Source of the DNA: Methylobacterium sp. J-078
GTDB lineage: Bacteria; Pseudomonadota; Alphaproteobacteria; Rhizobiales; Beijerinckiaceae
Reading direction: 5' to 3'
Length of the DNA: 64,000 nucleotides
NCBI RefSeq assembly: GCF_022829285.1
Contig: NZ_JAKSYI010000120.1
Coordinates: 124,001-188,000, forward strand
This document shows, piece by piece, positions 1-10,493 of this stretch. The position numbers were made by a program, and so were the translations under genes. The notes below the pieces were generated by a model. The model had not been told where the DNA came from and ran no database searches. It was given only the letters and a program-made list of their open reading frames with translations. How positions within the stretch are numbered: position 1 is the stretch's first letter; each line of letters begins with the position of its first letter.

Positions 1-21
1 CGGCCGAGTAAGACCGGCGGT

Positions 22-53
22 CGCCGGGGCTCACGCACGCGTGAACCCCGGCG
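22..53. repeat. Two-tier inverted repeat downstream of sdhB
   Basis: An 8-base arm at 22-29 pairs with 46-53, and inside it 31-36 pairs with 39-44, so the whole stretch can fold into one long hairpin with single-base bulges at 30 and 45. It lies just beyond the sdhB terminator and has no T-run of its own. It could be the end of a gene arriving from the left edge of the window, or a palindromic filler; the sequence does not decide. Confidence 0.4.
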
Positions 54-57
54 CACG

Positions 58-95
58 AAAAAGGGGCGCGCGGTCCGATCGACCGCGCGCCCCTT
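58..95 (-). terminator. Rho-independent terminator of the sdh operon
   Basis: A perfect 13-bp GC stem (63-75 pairing with 81-93) with a 5-base loop is followed, reading the minus strand, by five T residues (58-62 on the plus strand are A). It sits 33 bases after the sdhB stop and closes the sdhCDAB transcript. Confidence 0.88.
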
Positions 96-127
96 CTCCT
101 TTGTCCGACCTCGGCCGAAGCCGGCGG

Positions 128-931
128 TCACACCTCGCGGGCGATCATCATCTTCTTGATCTCGGCGATGGCTTTCGCCGGGTTCAGGCTCTTCGGGCAG
201 GTGTTGGCGCAGTTCATGATGGTGTGGCAGCGATACAGCCGGAAGGGATCGTGCAGGGCGTCGAGGCGCTCGCCGGTATTCTCGTCGCGGCTGTCGATCA
301 GCCAGCGATAGGCCTGGAGCAGGGCCGCCGGGCCGAGGAAGCGGTCGCCGTTCCACCAGTAGCTCGGGCACGAGGTGGTGCAGCAGGCGCACAGGATGCA
401 CTCGTAGAGCCCGTCGAGTTGGGCGCGGTCCTCCGGCGTCTGCTTCCACTCGCCCTCGGGAGCCGGCGTCTCGGTCTGGAGCCAGGGCTCGATCGAGGCG
501 TGCTGGGCGAAGAAGTTCGTCAAGTCCGGGACGAGATCCTTCAGCACCGGCATGTGCGGCAGCGGATAGATTCGGACCGCGCCGGTCTTCTTGCCCTTGG
601 CGTGCTCCTGGCACTCGTCGATGCCCATGGTGCAGGCCAGCGCGTTCTGGCCCTCGATGTTCATGGCGCAGGAGCCACAGATGCCCTCGCGGCAGGAGCG
701 GCGGAACACCAGGGTCGAGTCGACCTTGCTCTTGATCCACAGAAGGGCGTCGAGCACCATCGGGCCGCAATCGTCCCGATCGACCTGATAGACGTCGACG
801 CGCGGGTTCTTCCCGTCATCGGGATTCCAGCGGTAGATCCGGAATTCCTGCAGGTTGTTGGCGCCCGTCGGCCGAGGCCAGGTCTTGCCCTCGGTGATCT
901 GAGAGTTCTTGGGTAGATTGAACTGAGCCAT
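128..931 (-). CDS. sdhB: Succinate dehydrogenase iron-sulfur subunit
   Basis: Iron-sulfur subunit of complex II, carrying electrons from the SdhA flavin to membrane ubiquinone at the cytoplasmic face of the inner membrane. The 267-residue length is normal. The N-terminal half holds the plant-type ferredoxin [2Fe-2S] motif, visible as [10 protein letters not shown] with a later C near residues 80-105. The C-terminal half has the [4Fe-4S] motif [12 protein letters not shown] and the [3Fe-4S] ligands [13 protein letters not shown]. It is the last gene of the sdh operon, 62 bases after sdhA, and is followed by a strong terminator. Nothing is missing or unusual. Confidence 0.97.
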   Translation of the reverse strand: MAQFNLPKNSQITEGKTWPRPTGANNLQEFRIYRWNPDDGKNPRVDVYQVDRDDCGPMVLDALLWIKSKVDSTLVFRRSCREGICGSCAMNIEGQNALACTMGIDECQEHAKGKKTGAVRIYPLPHMPVLKDLVPDLTNFFAQHASIEPWLQTETPAPEGEWKQTPEDRAQLDGLYECILCACCTTSCPSYWWNGDRFLGPAALLQAYRWLIDSRDENTGERLDALHDPFRLYRCHTIMNCANTCPKSLNPAKAIAEIKKMMIAREV

Positions 932-993
932 GGTTTGGCGTGCCTAAATCCGTCTCGTGAGAACCAATCCGGGGAACGACACCAGTCGTTTCC

Positions 994-2814
994 TCAGTAC
1001 ACGCGCGCCTTCGGCTCGATGTACTGGATCTCGTTCGACATCGTGTAGGTGTGGACCGGGCGGTAATCGATAGTGACCTGCTTGGAGGTGTCGTCCATCC
1101 AGGCCAGCGTGTGCTTCATCCACTCCTTGTCGTCGCGATCCGGGAAGTCCTCGCGGGCATGGGCGCCGCGGCTTTCCTTGCGGTTGGCGGCGGATTCCAT
1201 GGTGACGACGGCCTGACCGATCAGGTTGTCGAACTCCAGCGTCTCGAGGAGATCGGTGTTCCAGATCAGCGAGCGGTCGTTGACGTGGATGTCGGGGATG
1301 CCGGCGGCAACCTTGTGGATGAGAGACTTGCCCTCTTCCAGCACTTCGCCGGTGCGGAAGACCGCGCAGTTGTTCTGCATCGTCTTCTGCATCTCGGCGC
1401 GCAGCTGCGCCGTCGGCGTGCCGCCATTGGCGTAGCGGAAGCGGTCGAGGCGTCCGAGGGCCTTGTCGGCGGAATCCTTCGGCAGGTCCATCTGACGGGC
1501 ACCCGCCTCGACGATCTCGGCGCAGCGCAGGCCCGCCGCGCGCCCGAACACCACGAGGTCGATCAGCGAGTTGGAGCCGAGGCGGTTGGCCCCGTGCACC
1601 GAGACGCAGGCGGCCTCGCCCAGCGCCATCAGGCCCGGCACCACCGTATCGGGGTTGCCGTTCTTCAGGGTCAGCACCTCGCCGTGATAGTTCGTGGGGA
1701 TGCCTCCCATGTTGTAATGGACCGTCGGCAGAACCGGGATCGGCTCCTTGGTGACGTCGACGCCGGCGAAGATCTTGGCGGATTCCGAGATGCCCGGCAG
1801 GCGCTGGTGAAGGATCGCCGGGTCGAGATGGTCGAGATGCAGGTAGATGTGGTCGTTGGATTTGCCGACGCCGCGCCCGGCCCGGATCTCCATGGTCATC
1901 GAGCGGGAGACCACGTCGCGGGAGGCGAGGTCCTTGGCGCTCGGGGCGTAGCGCTCCATGAAGCGCTCGCCCTCGGAATTGGTGAGGTAGCCGCCCTCGC
2001 CCCGTGCCCCTTCGGTGATGAGGCAGCCGGCGCCGTAGATGCCGGTGGGGTGGAACTGCACGAACTCCATGTCCTGCAGCGGCAGGCCGGCGCGCAGCAC
2101 CATCGCGTTGCCGTCGCCCGTGCAGGTATGCGCGGAGGTGGCCGAAAAGTATGAGCGGCCGTAGCCGCCGGTGGCCAGGATCGTCATCTGCGCGCGGAAG
2201 CGGTGGATCTCGCCGGAGGCCTGGTCGATGGCGATGACGCCGAGGCAGCGGCCCTCCTCGTCCATGATGAGGTCGAGGGCGAAATACTCGATGAAGAAGT
2301 TGGTGTGGTTCTTCACCGCCTGACCGTAGAGCGTGTGCAGCATGGCGTGGCCGGTGCGGTCGGCCGCCGCGCAGGTGCGCTGGGCGGTGCCCTTGCCGTA
2401 ATCGGTGGTCATGCCGCCGAAGGGACGCTGGTAGATCTTGCCTTCCTCGGTGCGGGAGAACGGCACGCCCCAGTGTTCGAGCTCGTAGACCGCGGCGGGC
2501 GCGTTGCGCACGAGGTACTCGATGGCGTCCTGGTCGCCGAGCCAGTCCGACCCCTTCACGGTGTCGTACATGTGCCAGCGCCAGTCGTCCGGGCCCATGT
2601 TGCCGAGCGAGGCCGAGATGCCGCCCTGCGCCGCCACGGTGTGGGAGCGGGTCGGGAACACCTTGGAGATGCACGCGGTGCGCAGGCCGGCCTGGGAGCA
2701 GCCCACGGTGGCGCGAAGGCCCGCGCCGCCGGCGCCCACCACCACCACGTCGAAGGTGTGGTCGTTGATCGTGTAGGCGGGGGCGCCGTTGCCGTTGGTT
2801 CCGTTGGTGGCCAT
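994..2814 (-). CDS. sdhA: Succinate dehydrogenase flavoprotein subunit
   Basis: Catalytic subunit of complex II that oxidises succinate to fumarate with covalently bound FAD. The 606-residue protein starts with a low-complexity Asn/Gly stretch, then a Rossmann FAD motif [12 protein letters not shown] near residue 22. The SHTVAAQGG segment holds the histidine that binds FAD covalently in this family. [11 protein letters not shown] near the middle is the conserved capping/active-site segment. The open frame runs far upstream, but the ATG at 2814 is chosen because the family N-terminus begins there and sdhD ends 29 bases before it. Order in transcription is sdhC, sdhD, sdhA, sdhB. Confidence 0.97.
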   Translation of the reverse strand: MATNGTNGNGAPAYTINDHTFDVVVVGAGGAGLRATVGCSQAGLRTACISKVFPTRSHTVAAQGGISASLGNMGPDDWRWHMYDTVKGSDWLGDQDAIEYLVRNAPAAVYELEHWGVPFSRTEEGKIYQRPFGGMTTDYGKGTAQRTCAAADRTGHAMLHTLYGQAVKNHTNFFIEYFALDLIMDEEGRCLGVIAIDQASGEIHRFRAQMTILATGGYGRSYFSATSAHTCTGDGNAMVLRAGLPLQDMEFVQFHPTGIYGAGCLITEGARGEGGYLTNSEGERFMERYAPSAKDLASRDVVSRSMTMEIRAGRGVGKSNDHIYLHLDHLDPAILHQRLPGISESAKIFAGVDVTKEPIPVLPTVHYNMGGIPTNYHGEVLTLKNGNPDTVVPGLMALGEAACVSVHGANRLGSNSLIDLVVFGRAAGLRCAEIVEAGARQMDLPKDSADKALGRLDRFRYANGGTPTAQLRAEMQKTMQNNCAVFRTGEVLEEGKSLIHKVAAGIPDIHVNDRSLIWNTDLLETLEFDNLIGQAVVTMESAANRKESRGAHAREDFPDRDDKEWMKHTLAWMDDTSKQVTIDYRPVHTYTMSNEIQYIEPKARVY

Positions 2815-2843
2815 GGGCTGATCCTTCGGGTTCGGGGGGCGGG

Positions 2844-3257
2844 TCAGACGAGCTTGCCGAGGCTGACGCGGAGGATCGCGTACAGGCAGGCCACGGCGAC
2901 GACGACCGCGTAGAAATTGTTGGCGAGCAGGCTCAGGAGCTTGAGTTTCTTGTCGTGAACGTAGTCTTCGATGATGACCTGCATCCCGATCCTCATATGG
3001 GCCGTGACCGAGATCACGGCGAGGATCAGGATCAGCGCCACCACCGGATGCGACATCAGCGCGACGGCCTCCGGATAGGGCCGGTTCGCCATCAGCGCGA
3101 CGATGACCACGAAGGCCAGCATCAGGGGCGCGTTGGCGGCGGCCGTGAGGCGCTGGGTCCAGAAATGGCCCGCGCCGTGGCCCGAGGCCCCGAGGCCCTT
3201 CACCCGGGCGCGGGGCGTGCGCATGGTGACGTTCGTGTTCTGGCGGTTGTCGGCCAT
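2844..3257 (-). CDS. sdhD: Succinate dehydrogenase membrane anchor subunit
   Basis: Small membrane anchor of complex II, forming the quinone and heme b site with SdhC. The protein is 137 residues with a basic N-terminus ([16 protein letters not shown]), the [14 protein letters not shown] segment typical of alphaproteobacterial SdhD, and three hydrophobic helices near residues 45-62, 68-88 and 108-132. The conserved histidine in [10 protein letters not shown] is the likely heme ligand, by family knowledge. The gene lies 12 bases after sdhC and 29 before sdhA, so it is co-transcribed. Confidence 0.93.
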   Translation of the reverse strand: MADNRQNTNVTMRTPRARVKGLGASGHGAGHFWTQRLTAAANAPLMLAFVVIVALMANRPYPEAVALMSHPVVALILILAVISVTAHMRIGMQVIIEDYVHDKKLKLLSLLANNFYAVVVAVACLYAILRVSLGKLV

Positions 3258-3269
3258 CGGTCCGGCTCC

Positions 3270-3671
3270 TCAGCGCAGGGTCAGGGCGAGCGCCCAGATC
3301 AGGACGGTCAGGATGACGGAGCCGATCAGGGTCGCGCGGGCGAGGCCCATGCGCTGGGCGCGGTCGAAGCCGTAACCGAGGTCCCAGATGAAGTGGCGCA
3401 GGCCGCCCAGCATGTGGTGCATCAGGATCCAGGTGTAGACGAACAGCACCAGGCGCCCGACGATGGAGCCGAAGAACCACGCCACGGTGCCGTAGGCGGC
3501 CGGACCCGAGGCGAGGGCCACGAGCCAGATCGCCACCAGGGCCGCGCCGCCGTAGAGGGCCGTGCCGGTGATGCGGTGGAACACCGACATCGCCATGGTC
3601 CAGGTCCAGCGGTAGATCTGGAGATGGGGCGAGAGCGGCTGGGCGACCGTGGGACGGACGGTTGGAGCCAT
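3270..3671 (-). CDS. sdhC: Succinate dehydrogenase cytochrome b556 subunit
   Basis: Membrane cytochrome b subunit of complex II. The signature [12 protein letters not shown]-like segment is present (here [12 protein letters not shown]), followed by [14 protein letters not shown] and a [15 protein letters not shown] motif that supplies heme/quinone ligands; three hydrophobic helices follow the usual spacing. The frame could start 12 codons earlier at 3707, but no ribosome-binding site lies there and family members begin near MAPTVRP, so 3671 is preferred (133 residues). It is the first gene of sdhCDAB; the operon promoter should lie in 3672-3837, where I see no convincing -35/-10 pair. Confidence 0.93.
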   Translation of the reverse strand: MAPTVRPTVAQPLSPHLQIYRWTWTMAMSVFHRITGTALYGGAALVAIWLVALASGPAAYGTVAWFFGSIVGRLVLFVYTWILMHHMLGGLRHFIWDLGYGFDRAQRMGLARATLIGSVILTVLIWALALTLR

Positions 3672-3837
3672 CGTGCTGAAGGTCCTCGACTGGGCGGCAC
3701 CATTCAATTTTGAGATGGGCCTCAGAAAAATTTGGATCGTCTCTAAAGTGCTAGCGGGCAGGCGCCAATGCGCAACCCCGCTTTGCCGCAGCGCACATGC
3801 GACACAGGGGCCGAATCGTCATTCGCTTCGTTCCGCC

Positions 3838-5160
3838 TCATGGCAGCCATCCGAGCGCACGCCACCAGAGATAATCCAGGGGTGCGACGACGAGGAGAGA
3901 GGCGAGCCCGGTCGCGAGGGTCAGCTTGGTCGCCGCCCGCAGCGGCACCTTGCCGAGATCCACCGCAAGGACGATCGGCGGCGCCTGATAAGGCAGGAAC
4001 AGGGTCGAGTAGCCGACCACCTGGATCATCACCACCGCCATGAGGTCCAGGCCGCTGGCTCGTGCCATCTCACCGGCGAGCGCCGTGTAGAGCGCCGGGG
4101 CACCGTTGGCGGTGACGGCGACCGTGAGGATCGCCGCCAGCCCGGTCAGAATTCCGAAGTTGTAACCCGGTGCATCCGGGGTCAGGGGCGCGACGTGGAG
4201 GAGGGCGTGGCCGAGGCGGGCGCCGAGTCCGGTCTCGTTCACGGTGGCGACGAGGCCCAGCAGGGCGGCGACGTAGAAGCAGGTGCGCAGGTTCACCGCG
4301 CCGAAGGCTTCGGCCGGCAGCACGCCGATGCGGGGCATCAGACAGAGGATCGCGGCGACGAGGCCGACCCAGGCCGGGGCGATGCCGTGCAGGCTGTCGG
4401 TGACCCAGAAGCCAAGGGTGCCGGCCAGGATCACCGCGAGGCGGCGCGCCTCCGGCCGTAGTGGCTCCTTAACGAGGGCGGCCCCGTTCTCGCCGTGGTC
4501 GAGGCGGTCCGGAAACAGCCGGACGATCGCCAGCACGAGTAGCATGCCCTTCACGAGAGCCAGCACCGGCGCGTGCAGCAGGAGGTAGGGCAGGTAGGCG
4601 ATGTGGAGGCCGTACTGCGTCTCGGCGGTGCCGGCCATCACGAGGTTCGGCACGTTCGCGGGCAGGATCGCGGCCGAGAGGATCGGCGTGGCGAGCCCCA
4701 CCGCCAGCACCGCCCCGTGCCGGCCCGGCCGGCCCACACCGAGGCCGAAGGCGTCGCAGAGGGCGAGTACCACCGGAACCAGCAGGGCGATGCGGCCGAG
4801 ATTGGACGGCATCACGAAGGCGACGGCGAAGGACAGGGCGACGATGCCGGCGACGAAGGCCGGGTAGGAGGCCGAGAGGTGTCCGGAAAGGCTTCGCGCC
4901 AGGCGGTCGCCGAGGCCCGAGCGGGTCATGGCAAGGCCCACCACCATGCCGCTGAGCACCAGCCAGAAGGCCGAGGAGGCGAAGCCCGAGAATACGACCG
5001 CAGGGGGGGCGAGGCGAAACAGCATCGCTCCGGCAAAGAACAGCATCGCGGTGACGATCTCGGCGATCAGGCCGCTCGCCCACAGGCCCATGCAGAGCAC
5101 GAGCAGGAGGGCGGTCAGCACCACCGTCGCCTCCCCGCCCATGAACGCCCCTGCCGGCAT
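3838..5160 (-). CDS. SLC13/DASS-type anion permease
   Basis: A 440-residue polytopic membrane protein with about eleven hydrophobic segments, resembling the divalent-anion:sodium symporter and ArsB/NhaD ion-transporter fold: two pseudo-repeats, each with a re-entrant segment. The first repeat shows FVMPSNLGR, in the place of the Ser-Asn substrate/sodium motif, and the second shows [10 protein letters not shown]. Likely substrates in the family are dicarboxylates, sulfate or citrate; the sequence does not specify which. It stands alone, same strand as sdh but separated from it by 166 bases, with the glycosyltransferase upstream. A second possible start is the ATG at 5142, with a comparable ribosome-binding site. 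Confidence 0.72.
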   Translation of the reverse strand: MPAGAFMGGEATVVLTALLLVLCMGLWASGLIAEIVTAMLFFAGAMLFRLAPPAVVFSGFASSAFWLVLSGMVVGLAMTRSGLGDRLARSLSGHLSASYPAFVAGIVALSFAVAFVMPSNLGRIALLVPVVLALCDAFGLGVGRPGRHGAVLAVGLATPILSAAILPANVPNLVMAGTAETQYGLHIAYLPYLLLHAPVLALVKGMLLVLAIVRLFPDRLDHGENGAALVKEPLRPEARRLAVILAGTLGFWVTDSLHGIAPAWVGLVAAILCLMPRIGVLPAEAFGAVNLRTCFYVAALLGLVATVNETGLGARLGHALLHVAPLTPDAPGYNFGILTGLAAILTVAVTANGAPALYTALAGEMARASGLDLMAVVMIQVVGYSTLFLPYQAPPIVLAVDLGKVPLRAATKLTLATGLASLLVVAPLDYLWWRALGWLP

Positions 5161-5260
5161 CGCGTGATTCCGCCCCTCGAAGTCCGAGGGACGATGCGCC
5201 TACCTTGGAGCCGTTCGCAATTCGGACTTTTCGGCAGAAGCCTTCGCGACCGGCGAAGGC

Positions 5261-7486
5261 TCAGAACCGGGCCGGGTCGAGCTCGAAGGTCGGCGGCAGG
5301 GCCTCGAACCATTCGCCGTAATAGGGATCGCGGGGGAGCTTTTCCGCCCAGCGATCGCGAAAGCGCTGATGCTCGGCCGGGTCGACGGTGCGGGCGCGGT
5401 TGCGGCTCTCGTAGTGGTAGAGGCTCGCCTGGGCGCAGTAGACGCTGCGCAGGCCCCGCTCCCGCAGCCGCAGGCAGAGGTCGACGTCGTTGTAGTTGAC
5501 GGCAAAGCCCTCGTCGAACCCAGCCACGGCCTCGAACTCGGCTCGCCGCACCATCAGGCAGGCACCGGTCACCGCGAGGTAGTTGCGATTGCCGACGGTG
5601 GAGAAATAGTGCCCCGGATCGTCGCCGGGATATCCGCGCCGGACATGGTCGGGCGTCGCGTCAACGATCGAGACGCCGGCATGCTGGATCTCGCCGGTCT
5701 CGAAGAGGAGCTTCGGCGCAACCGCGCCGACGCCGGGGATCTGGAGCTGTGCCAGCAGCGCCTCGATCCAGTCGGGGCTGATCACAGCGATGTCGTCGTT
5801 GAGGAAAACCAGCACCTCGCCGCGCGCAGTGGCCGCGCCGAGATTCATCTTGGCGGCCACGTTGAAGACCGGCTCCGACCAGGTCACGCGTTGGGCGCCG
5901 TGCCGCTCGATGGCCGCCAGCGTATCGGGCCGCAGGTCGCCGTTGTCGACCACCACGAACTCGATGGGGGCGTAGGTGCTGAGAGCGGCGACGCTGTCGA
6001 GGCAGGCGGCCAGGAGATCGACCGTGCGGCCGCCGACGATGCTGTCGCGGCCGGCACTCGGGATGACGATGGAGACGAGGGGGCGGTCGGTCAGCTTGCG
6101 CCGCAACGCGAAGCAGCCCTTGAAGGCGCTGGAGCGGGCGAAGTCGAGTTCGCCCGTGCGCCGGGCTCGATCCTCCAGGCCGCGGATCGCCGCCGCGATG
6201 ACGTAGTCCTTGTTGTCCATCGTCTGGGCGGTGGAGCCGGGGATCGCGCGCCAGTGATAGAGCACCTTCGGCACGTGGACGACGTTGCGCACGTGCTCGG
6301 TGTAGCGCAGGGCGAAGTCGTAATCCTGCGCGCCGTTGCATTCGTCGCGAAAACCGCCGATCCGCGCGACGATGTCCATGCGGTAGAGCGCCAAGTGCGC
6401 CGTATACATGCAGGCCTCGAGGGCCTCGGGCGACCAGTCCGGCTTGAAGAACGGCTCGTAGCGCACCCCGTCGATCGTGAGTTTGTCCTCGTCCGAATAG
6501 ATGAAGTCGACGCTCTCGTCGGCGTTCAGGATCCGGACGAACTCGAAGAGCGCGTTGTCTGGGATCGCGTCGTCGTGGTCCATCAGGGTCATGTAGCGGC
6601 CGGTGGCCAGCGCCATGGCGTCGTTCGATGCAGCGGAGATCCGGCCGTTGCTCCGGCGGCGGTGGAGCTTGATCCGGGGATCGGCCGCCGCGTAGGCTTG
6701 GAGCATCGGCCAGACATGCGGCGCCGACGAGTTGTCGTCGCAGAGGCAGAGTTCCCAATCCTCGTAGGCCTGCGCCTGCACCGACGCGATGGCCGCCTCG
6801 AGCCAGCGCTTCGGCGTATCGTAGACCGGCAGGATGATGGAGATGCGCGGCCGGAACGGATAACCGGCGATCTCGGCGCGCATCGCCGCGACCGAGAGGC
6901 GGGCGGGCGTCTCCACGGTCTCGATCCAGGCCATGTAGGACGCCGGCACCGGCCGCGGCCGGGCGCTTGCGAAGAAGTCCTGCCAGAGTGCGGCGAGCCC
7001 CCGCCCACGGGCGAGCGCCTTGACGCGAGCGAGGAGCGGACCCGGCCGGCGTTCGGCCACCGGCAGGCGCGCAAGGAGACGGCGCGCGATCTCCGCTACC
7101 GCGCCGATGCGGCCCAGGTAAGTCAACTCGACATGGCCGAGGCGGAACCGGCCGAGGCCGCTCAGGGGATCGAGGCGCAGGCCTCGGACGCGGCGCGGCA
7201 GCCGCACCAGGTTGTCGATGCCGTTCGCATCGAGCTCGAGGGGAACGGTCAGGGTCTCGCGAAAGCCCTTGCCGTCATCGACGTAAAGCAGGGGCGTCAG
7301 CTTCGCCCGGTCGAGGGCCGTGAGGTCGGCCCGCAGGCGCACCCAGCCGCCGCGATGGCGCTTGCGGCCCTGCGGCGGCCAGAGGCGGAAGTTCGGGTCG
7401 GTGCCCGTCGCACGCCACGTGTCGGGTGCCCCGTCCGCCTCGATCTGGCTGGCGGGGTCGAGACGGCAGCGAAGGGTGCGACGCAA
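5261..7486 (-). CDS. Two-domain family 2 glycosyltransferase
   Basis: A 741-residue protein with two GT-A fold glycosyltransferase family 2 domains in tandem. An uncharacterised N-terminal part (about 1-185) is followed by domain 1 from ISIILPVYDTP with the acidic motif MDHDDAIP, and domain 2 from VSIVIPSAGRD with the acidic motif FLNDDIAV and a late DVDLCLRLRERG acceptor/catalytic segment. Such proteins extend surface polysaccharides or the rhamnan/O-antigen part of LPS. The start is a TTG at 7486, preceded by GAGAGGA at a spacing of about eight. No sugar-nucleotide synthesis genes are adjacent; the flippase and GNAT genes at 12.6-15.2 kb may belong to the same envelope pathway. Confidence 0.86.
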   Translation of the reverse strand: MRRTLRCRLDPASQIEADGAPDTWRATGTDPNFRLWPPQGRKRHRGGWVRLRADLTALDRAKLTPLLYVDDGKGFRETLTVPLELDANGIDNLVRLPRRVRGLRLDPLSGLGRFRLGHVELTYLGRIGAVAEIARRLLARLPVAERRPGPLLARVKALARGRGLAALWQDFFASARPRPVPASYMAWIETVETPARLSVAAMRAEIAGYPFRPRISIILPVYDTPKRWLEAAIASVQAQAYEDWELCLCDDNSSAPHVWPMLQAYAAADPRIKLHRRRSNGRISAASNDAMALATGRYMTLMDHDDAIPDNALFEFVRILNADESVDFIYSDEDKLTIDGVRYEPFFKPDWSPEALEACMYTAHLALYRMDIVARIGGFRDECNGAQDYDFALRYTEHVRNVVHVPKVLYHWRAIPGSTAQTMDNKDYVIAAAIRGLEDRARRTGELDFARSSAFKGCFALRRKLTDRPLVSIVIPSAGRDSIVGGRTVDLLAACLDSVAALSTYAPIEFVVVDNGDLRPDTLAAIERHGAQRVTWSEPVFNVAAKMNLGAATARGEVLVFLNDDIAVISPDWIEALLAQLQIPGVGAVAPKLLFETGEIQHAGVSIVDATPDHVRRGYPGDDPGHYFSTVGNRNYLAVTGACLMVRRAEFEAVAGFDEGFAVNYNDVDLCLRLRERGLRSVYCAQASLYHYESRNRARTVDPAEHQRFRDRWAEKLPRDPYYGEWFEALPPTFELDPARF

Positions 7487-7600
7487 ACCCGGATCCTCTC
7501 GGGGGCCGGCGCGCGCGGGGCGCGGCCCGTCGGCAGGTCGCCGGACCCGCCGCGGCGAGGTTTAGGGCAAGCCCGCTTCCCCCCGCAAGACCGGAGCGCG

Positions 7601-9406
7601 TCAGGCTTGATTGGCGGCGAGGTAGGCGCGCCAGCCACCATGGTGGGTGATCTCCGGGGCGCCCGCCACCGCGTGCGCCTCGCACAGAAAGCCGGAAGCC
7701 GTCTCGCCATCGGCCAGGGTGATCTTGCCGATGCCGAGGGGAGCGGGAATCGCGGCGGCGAAGCGCCCGAAGCTCGCCGGATCGAGGCTCCAGACCTCGA
7801 CTTCAAGGCCCGGCCCGGCATGGCCGGGCTCGCGCACGAGGCCGGGTTTGGCCGGCACCGTGCCGGGCAGGGCGAAGAGGCGGTAATCGGACGCCGTGCG
7901 GGTGGCTCGGAGGAAGCGTGCGCCGAGGTCCTGGAGCTGGTGGTTGAGGGCGAGGCCCGTGAGATGGGCGCCCACCACCACGAGGGATATCCCATCGGCC
8001 TCGGCCCCCGGCACCCGGCTCGCCTCCGGCAGGGCGGCGGCCCGGTCGAGCCCCATGCCACCGCCGAGCGCGCGGTGCAGGGCGTCGGCCCAGGGGGCCA
8101 GGGCCTCGTCCGTGAAGGCCGGCGCCACCAGCATCACGCCCGCCGGCAGCCCGTCCCGGCGAAACCCGGCCGGGACCGCGATGGCGGCCATGCCCAGCAG
8201 GTTGGCGAAGTTCGTGTAGCGCCCGAAATGGCTGTTGCGGAGAATGGGTTCGGCCTGCATCTCGGCCACCGAATAGGTGGTGGGCGACGTAGGCAGCAGC
8301 AGCACGTCGAGCCCGGCCAGGATCGCGTCTGTGCGGCGCTTGCACGCCTCGAAGGCATAGCGCCCCTTGAACGCGTCGACGGCGCTGTAGCCCCTGGCGG
8401 ATTCGACGATGGCGCGAACGCTCGGGTCCATCGCCCCCGCGTGATCGGCGTGGAACGTCTCGATGGCCGCCAGCCGCTCGGCCACCCAGGGGCCGTCGTA
8501 GAGCAGGGCCGCGATCTCCCGGAACGGGGCGTAGTCGAACGGCACCGCCACGCCGCCGAGGCTCTCAAGGCGCGCGATGGCGGCGTCGTAGAGCGCTTCC
8601 GTCTCGGCATCGCCGTAAAATTCGCGCTCGTCGGGTGCCAGGACGCCGAAGCGCAGACCGGTGGCGGGCAGCGCCCGCGGAATCGGTATCCGCGAATAGG
8701 GATCGGCGGGGTCGAACCCCTCCGCCACCCGCCGCACCGCGGTGCCATCGCCCACCGTGGCGGCGAAGACCGTGATGCAGTCGAGGCTGCGGCAGGCGGG
8801 GACGAGACCGGTCGTGCTGAGCGCCCCGGGGGTCGGCTTGATGCCCACGATGTTGTTGAAGGCCGCCGGCACGCGGCCGGACCCGGCCGTGTCGGTGCCG
8901 AGGCTGAAGCAGGCGAGCCCGGCCGCCACCGCCACGGCCGAACCGGAACTCGACCCACCGGAGACGTACTCGGCGCTGAACACGCTGCGCGGCGCTCCGT
9001 AGGGCGAGCGCGTACCGTTAAGGCCGGTGGCGAACTGATCGAGGTTGGTCTTGCCCGTCACGAGGGCACCCGCCGCCTTGAGGCGCGCCACCACGGCGGC
9101 GTCCGCCTCGGGCGTGTAGGCGAAGGCCGGGCAGGCGGCGGTTGTGGGCAGGCCCGCCACGTCGATGTTGTCCTTGACCGCGAAGGGCAGGCCCCAGAGC
9201 GGCAGCGAGTTCGGCTCCGGATGGCGCTCCATGAGGTCGCGGGCCGCCGCGACCAGGTCGTCGTGCGCCACCGCCGTGATGAAGATCGCCGGATCGGCCG
9301 AAGTCGCCATGCGCTCCGCGACGATGCCGGCGACGACGATGGGGTCCAATTCGCGGGACGCGTAGGCTTCGCGCAGGGTCGCGGCATCGAGGATGGTGGG
9401 CAGCAT
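7601..9406 (-). CDS. atzF: Allophanate hydrolase
   Basis: Amidase-signature enzyme that hydrolyses allophanate to ammonia and carbon dioxide, the second step of urea carboxylation or the last of s-triazine degradation. The Ser-Ser-Lys triad is visible: Lys78 in FAVKDN, Ser152 in VSGGSSSGS and Ser176 in TDTAGSG, each 13 residues before the numbering reported for Pseudomonas AtzF. The C-terminal 160 residues form the extra allophanate-hydrolase domain, so this is not a plain amidase. Start ATG 9406 is preceded by GAGGAG at good spacing; the upstream in-frame extension is Arg-rich and rejected. Length is 601 residues, as in the family. No urea carboxylase or cyanuric-acid gene is nearby; ureD lies 178 bases upstream on the same strand. 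Confidence 0.93.
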   Translation of the reverse strand: MLPTILDAATLREAYASRELDPIVVAGIVAERMATSADPAIFITAVAHDDLVAAARDLMERHPEPNSLPLWGLPFAVKDNIDVAGLPTTAACPAFAYTPEADAAVVARLKAAGALVTGKTNLDQFATGLNGTRSPYGAPRSVFSAEYVSGGSSSGSAVAVAAGLACFSLGTDTAGSGRVPAAFNNIVGIKPTPGALSTTGLVPACRSLDCITVFAATVGDGTAVRRVAEGFDPADPYSRIPIPRALPATGLRFGVLAPDEREFYGDAETEALYDAAIARLESLGGVAVPFDYAPFREIAALLYDGPWVAERLAAIETFHADHAGAMDPSVRAIVESARGYSAVDAFKGRYAFEACKRRTDAILAGLDVLLLPTSPTTYSVAEMQAEPILRNSHFGRYTNFANLLGMAAIAVPAGFRRDGLPAGVMLVAPAFTDEALAPWADALHRALGGGMGLDRAAALPEASRVPGAEADGISLVVVGAHLTGLALNHQLQDLGARFLRATRTASDYRLFALPGTVPAKPGLVREPGHAGPGLEVEVWSLDPASFGRFAAAIPAPLGIGKITLADGETASGFLCEAHAVAGAPEITHHGGWRAYLAANQA

Positions 9407-9584
9407 CGGTTCGGGTCTCCTCGATCGGCGCGACGGGGTCTTTCGCGCGCGGCATGTGACCCGCGGCGGCGAAACACGCCCGGGGTTTGAATCGTCCGAG
9501 TGCCGGCGAGGGCGCCCCTGCGACCGAGATTGCATCCTCCGTGCCGACGCGCCCGCAAGCCGCGCGATGGGCCTTCCGACACCC

Positions 9585-10493
9585 TCAGGCCTGCCAGACC
9601 CGAGGGAGCGGCTGCCCGCGATAGGCGGTCAGGAGGCGCTGCGCCAGCATCCGCAGGGCATCCGGGTCGGTGCCCAGGCACCGCACGACGAGGTGGCCGT
9701 TCCAGGCGGAGGCCGCCGCCGCGACACCGTCCAGCGCCACGTCGTCGAGGATCGCGCGGGCCTGCTCCAGGCGGCCCTCCGCCTCGGGAGAGACGTCGAG
9801 CAGGGTCGCCATGGCTCGGGCGCCTCCGCCGATCGCCGCGCGCGCGAGTTGCACCGAGAGATCGCCGTCGAGGCGCACGGAATCCGCGTAGACCAGTCGC
9901 CCGCCGCGCCGGATGCGCCAGATGTCGGTGAGGTGGCCCCGCGTGATCGGCTCTTGGCGCGCCGTGCGCCCGAACGTGACGGCCTCAAAAGCGAGGAGCC
10001 GCGCATCCGGCGCCAGATCCGCCGAGAATTGCCGTTCCAGGGCGGCCTGATCGAACAGGATCGTCTCCTGCGGCAGGAAGGCGAGGCGGGCTCCGGCCGC
10101 GAGGGTGGCGCACGTCGTCAGGCGGCTCACCGGACCATCGGATCGGTAGATCTTCTCGGCCGCCGTCGTCGTCAGGACGAGGTCGGCGCCGGCTCCGACC
10201 TCGACCGTGACGCCGAACGTGTCCCCGCAGGCGATGCCCCCGGCGGTGTTGAGAAGGACGGCCTCGCAGGGTCCCCTCGGGCGACGTGGCAGGCGCAGGC
10301 GGGCGGGGCCTGCCTCGGCGATGTCGCGGATGCGGGTGTCGTGGCCGTCCGCGCAGTCGACGCTCAGGTGGATGCGCCCGCGCGAGCGCTGGCGCTCAGG
10401 CGCCGCGACGCGCGGAGGCGGGCGGTCCGGATCAAGCAAGGCGGGGCTTAAGCCGCACCGGTCGCCACGGGACGGGCGGGATCGGCCCCCCAT
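9585..10493 (-). CDS. ureD: Urease accessory protein UreD
   Basis: UreD (UreH) is the scaffold that binds apo-urease and recruits UreF and UreG for nickel insertion. Family segments are clear: ARLRLPR, LLNTAGGIACGDTF, TTAAEKIYRS, LPQETILFDQA and a LVYADSVRLDG stretch. The protein is 302 residues from the ATG at 10493, which overlaps the 3' end of sseA by 46 bases and has no good ribosome-binding site; a TTG at 10439, nine bases after the sseA stop, would give 284 residues and fits the family better. No ureABC, ureE, ureF or ureG lies within the window, so it is an orphan here, between sseA and allophanate hydrolase. Confidence 0.86.
   Translation of the reverse strand: MGGRSRPSRGDRCGLSPALLDPDRPPPRVAAPERQRSRGRIHLSVDCADGHDTRIRDIAEAGPARLRLPRRPRGPCEAVLLNTAGGIACGDTFGVTVEVGAGADLVLTTTAAEKIYRSDGPVSRLTTCATLAAGARLAFLPQETILFDQAALERQFSADLAPDARLLAFEAVTFGRTARQEPITRGHLTDIWRIRRGGRLVYADSVRLDGDLSVQLARAAIGGGARAMATLLDVSPEAEGRLEQARAILDDVALDGVAAAASAWNGHLVVRCLGTDPDALRMLAQRLLTAYRGQPLPRVWQA

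Noticed and set aside
5369-9490. A 1373-codon open frame on the plus strand across the glycosyltransferase and allophanate hydrolase genes
   Set aside because: It is antisense to two recognisable genes with family motifs, and its composition (Arg, Gly, His, Asp) is that of GC-rich antisense frames.
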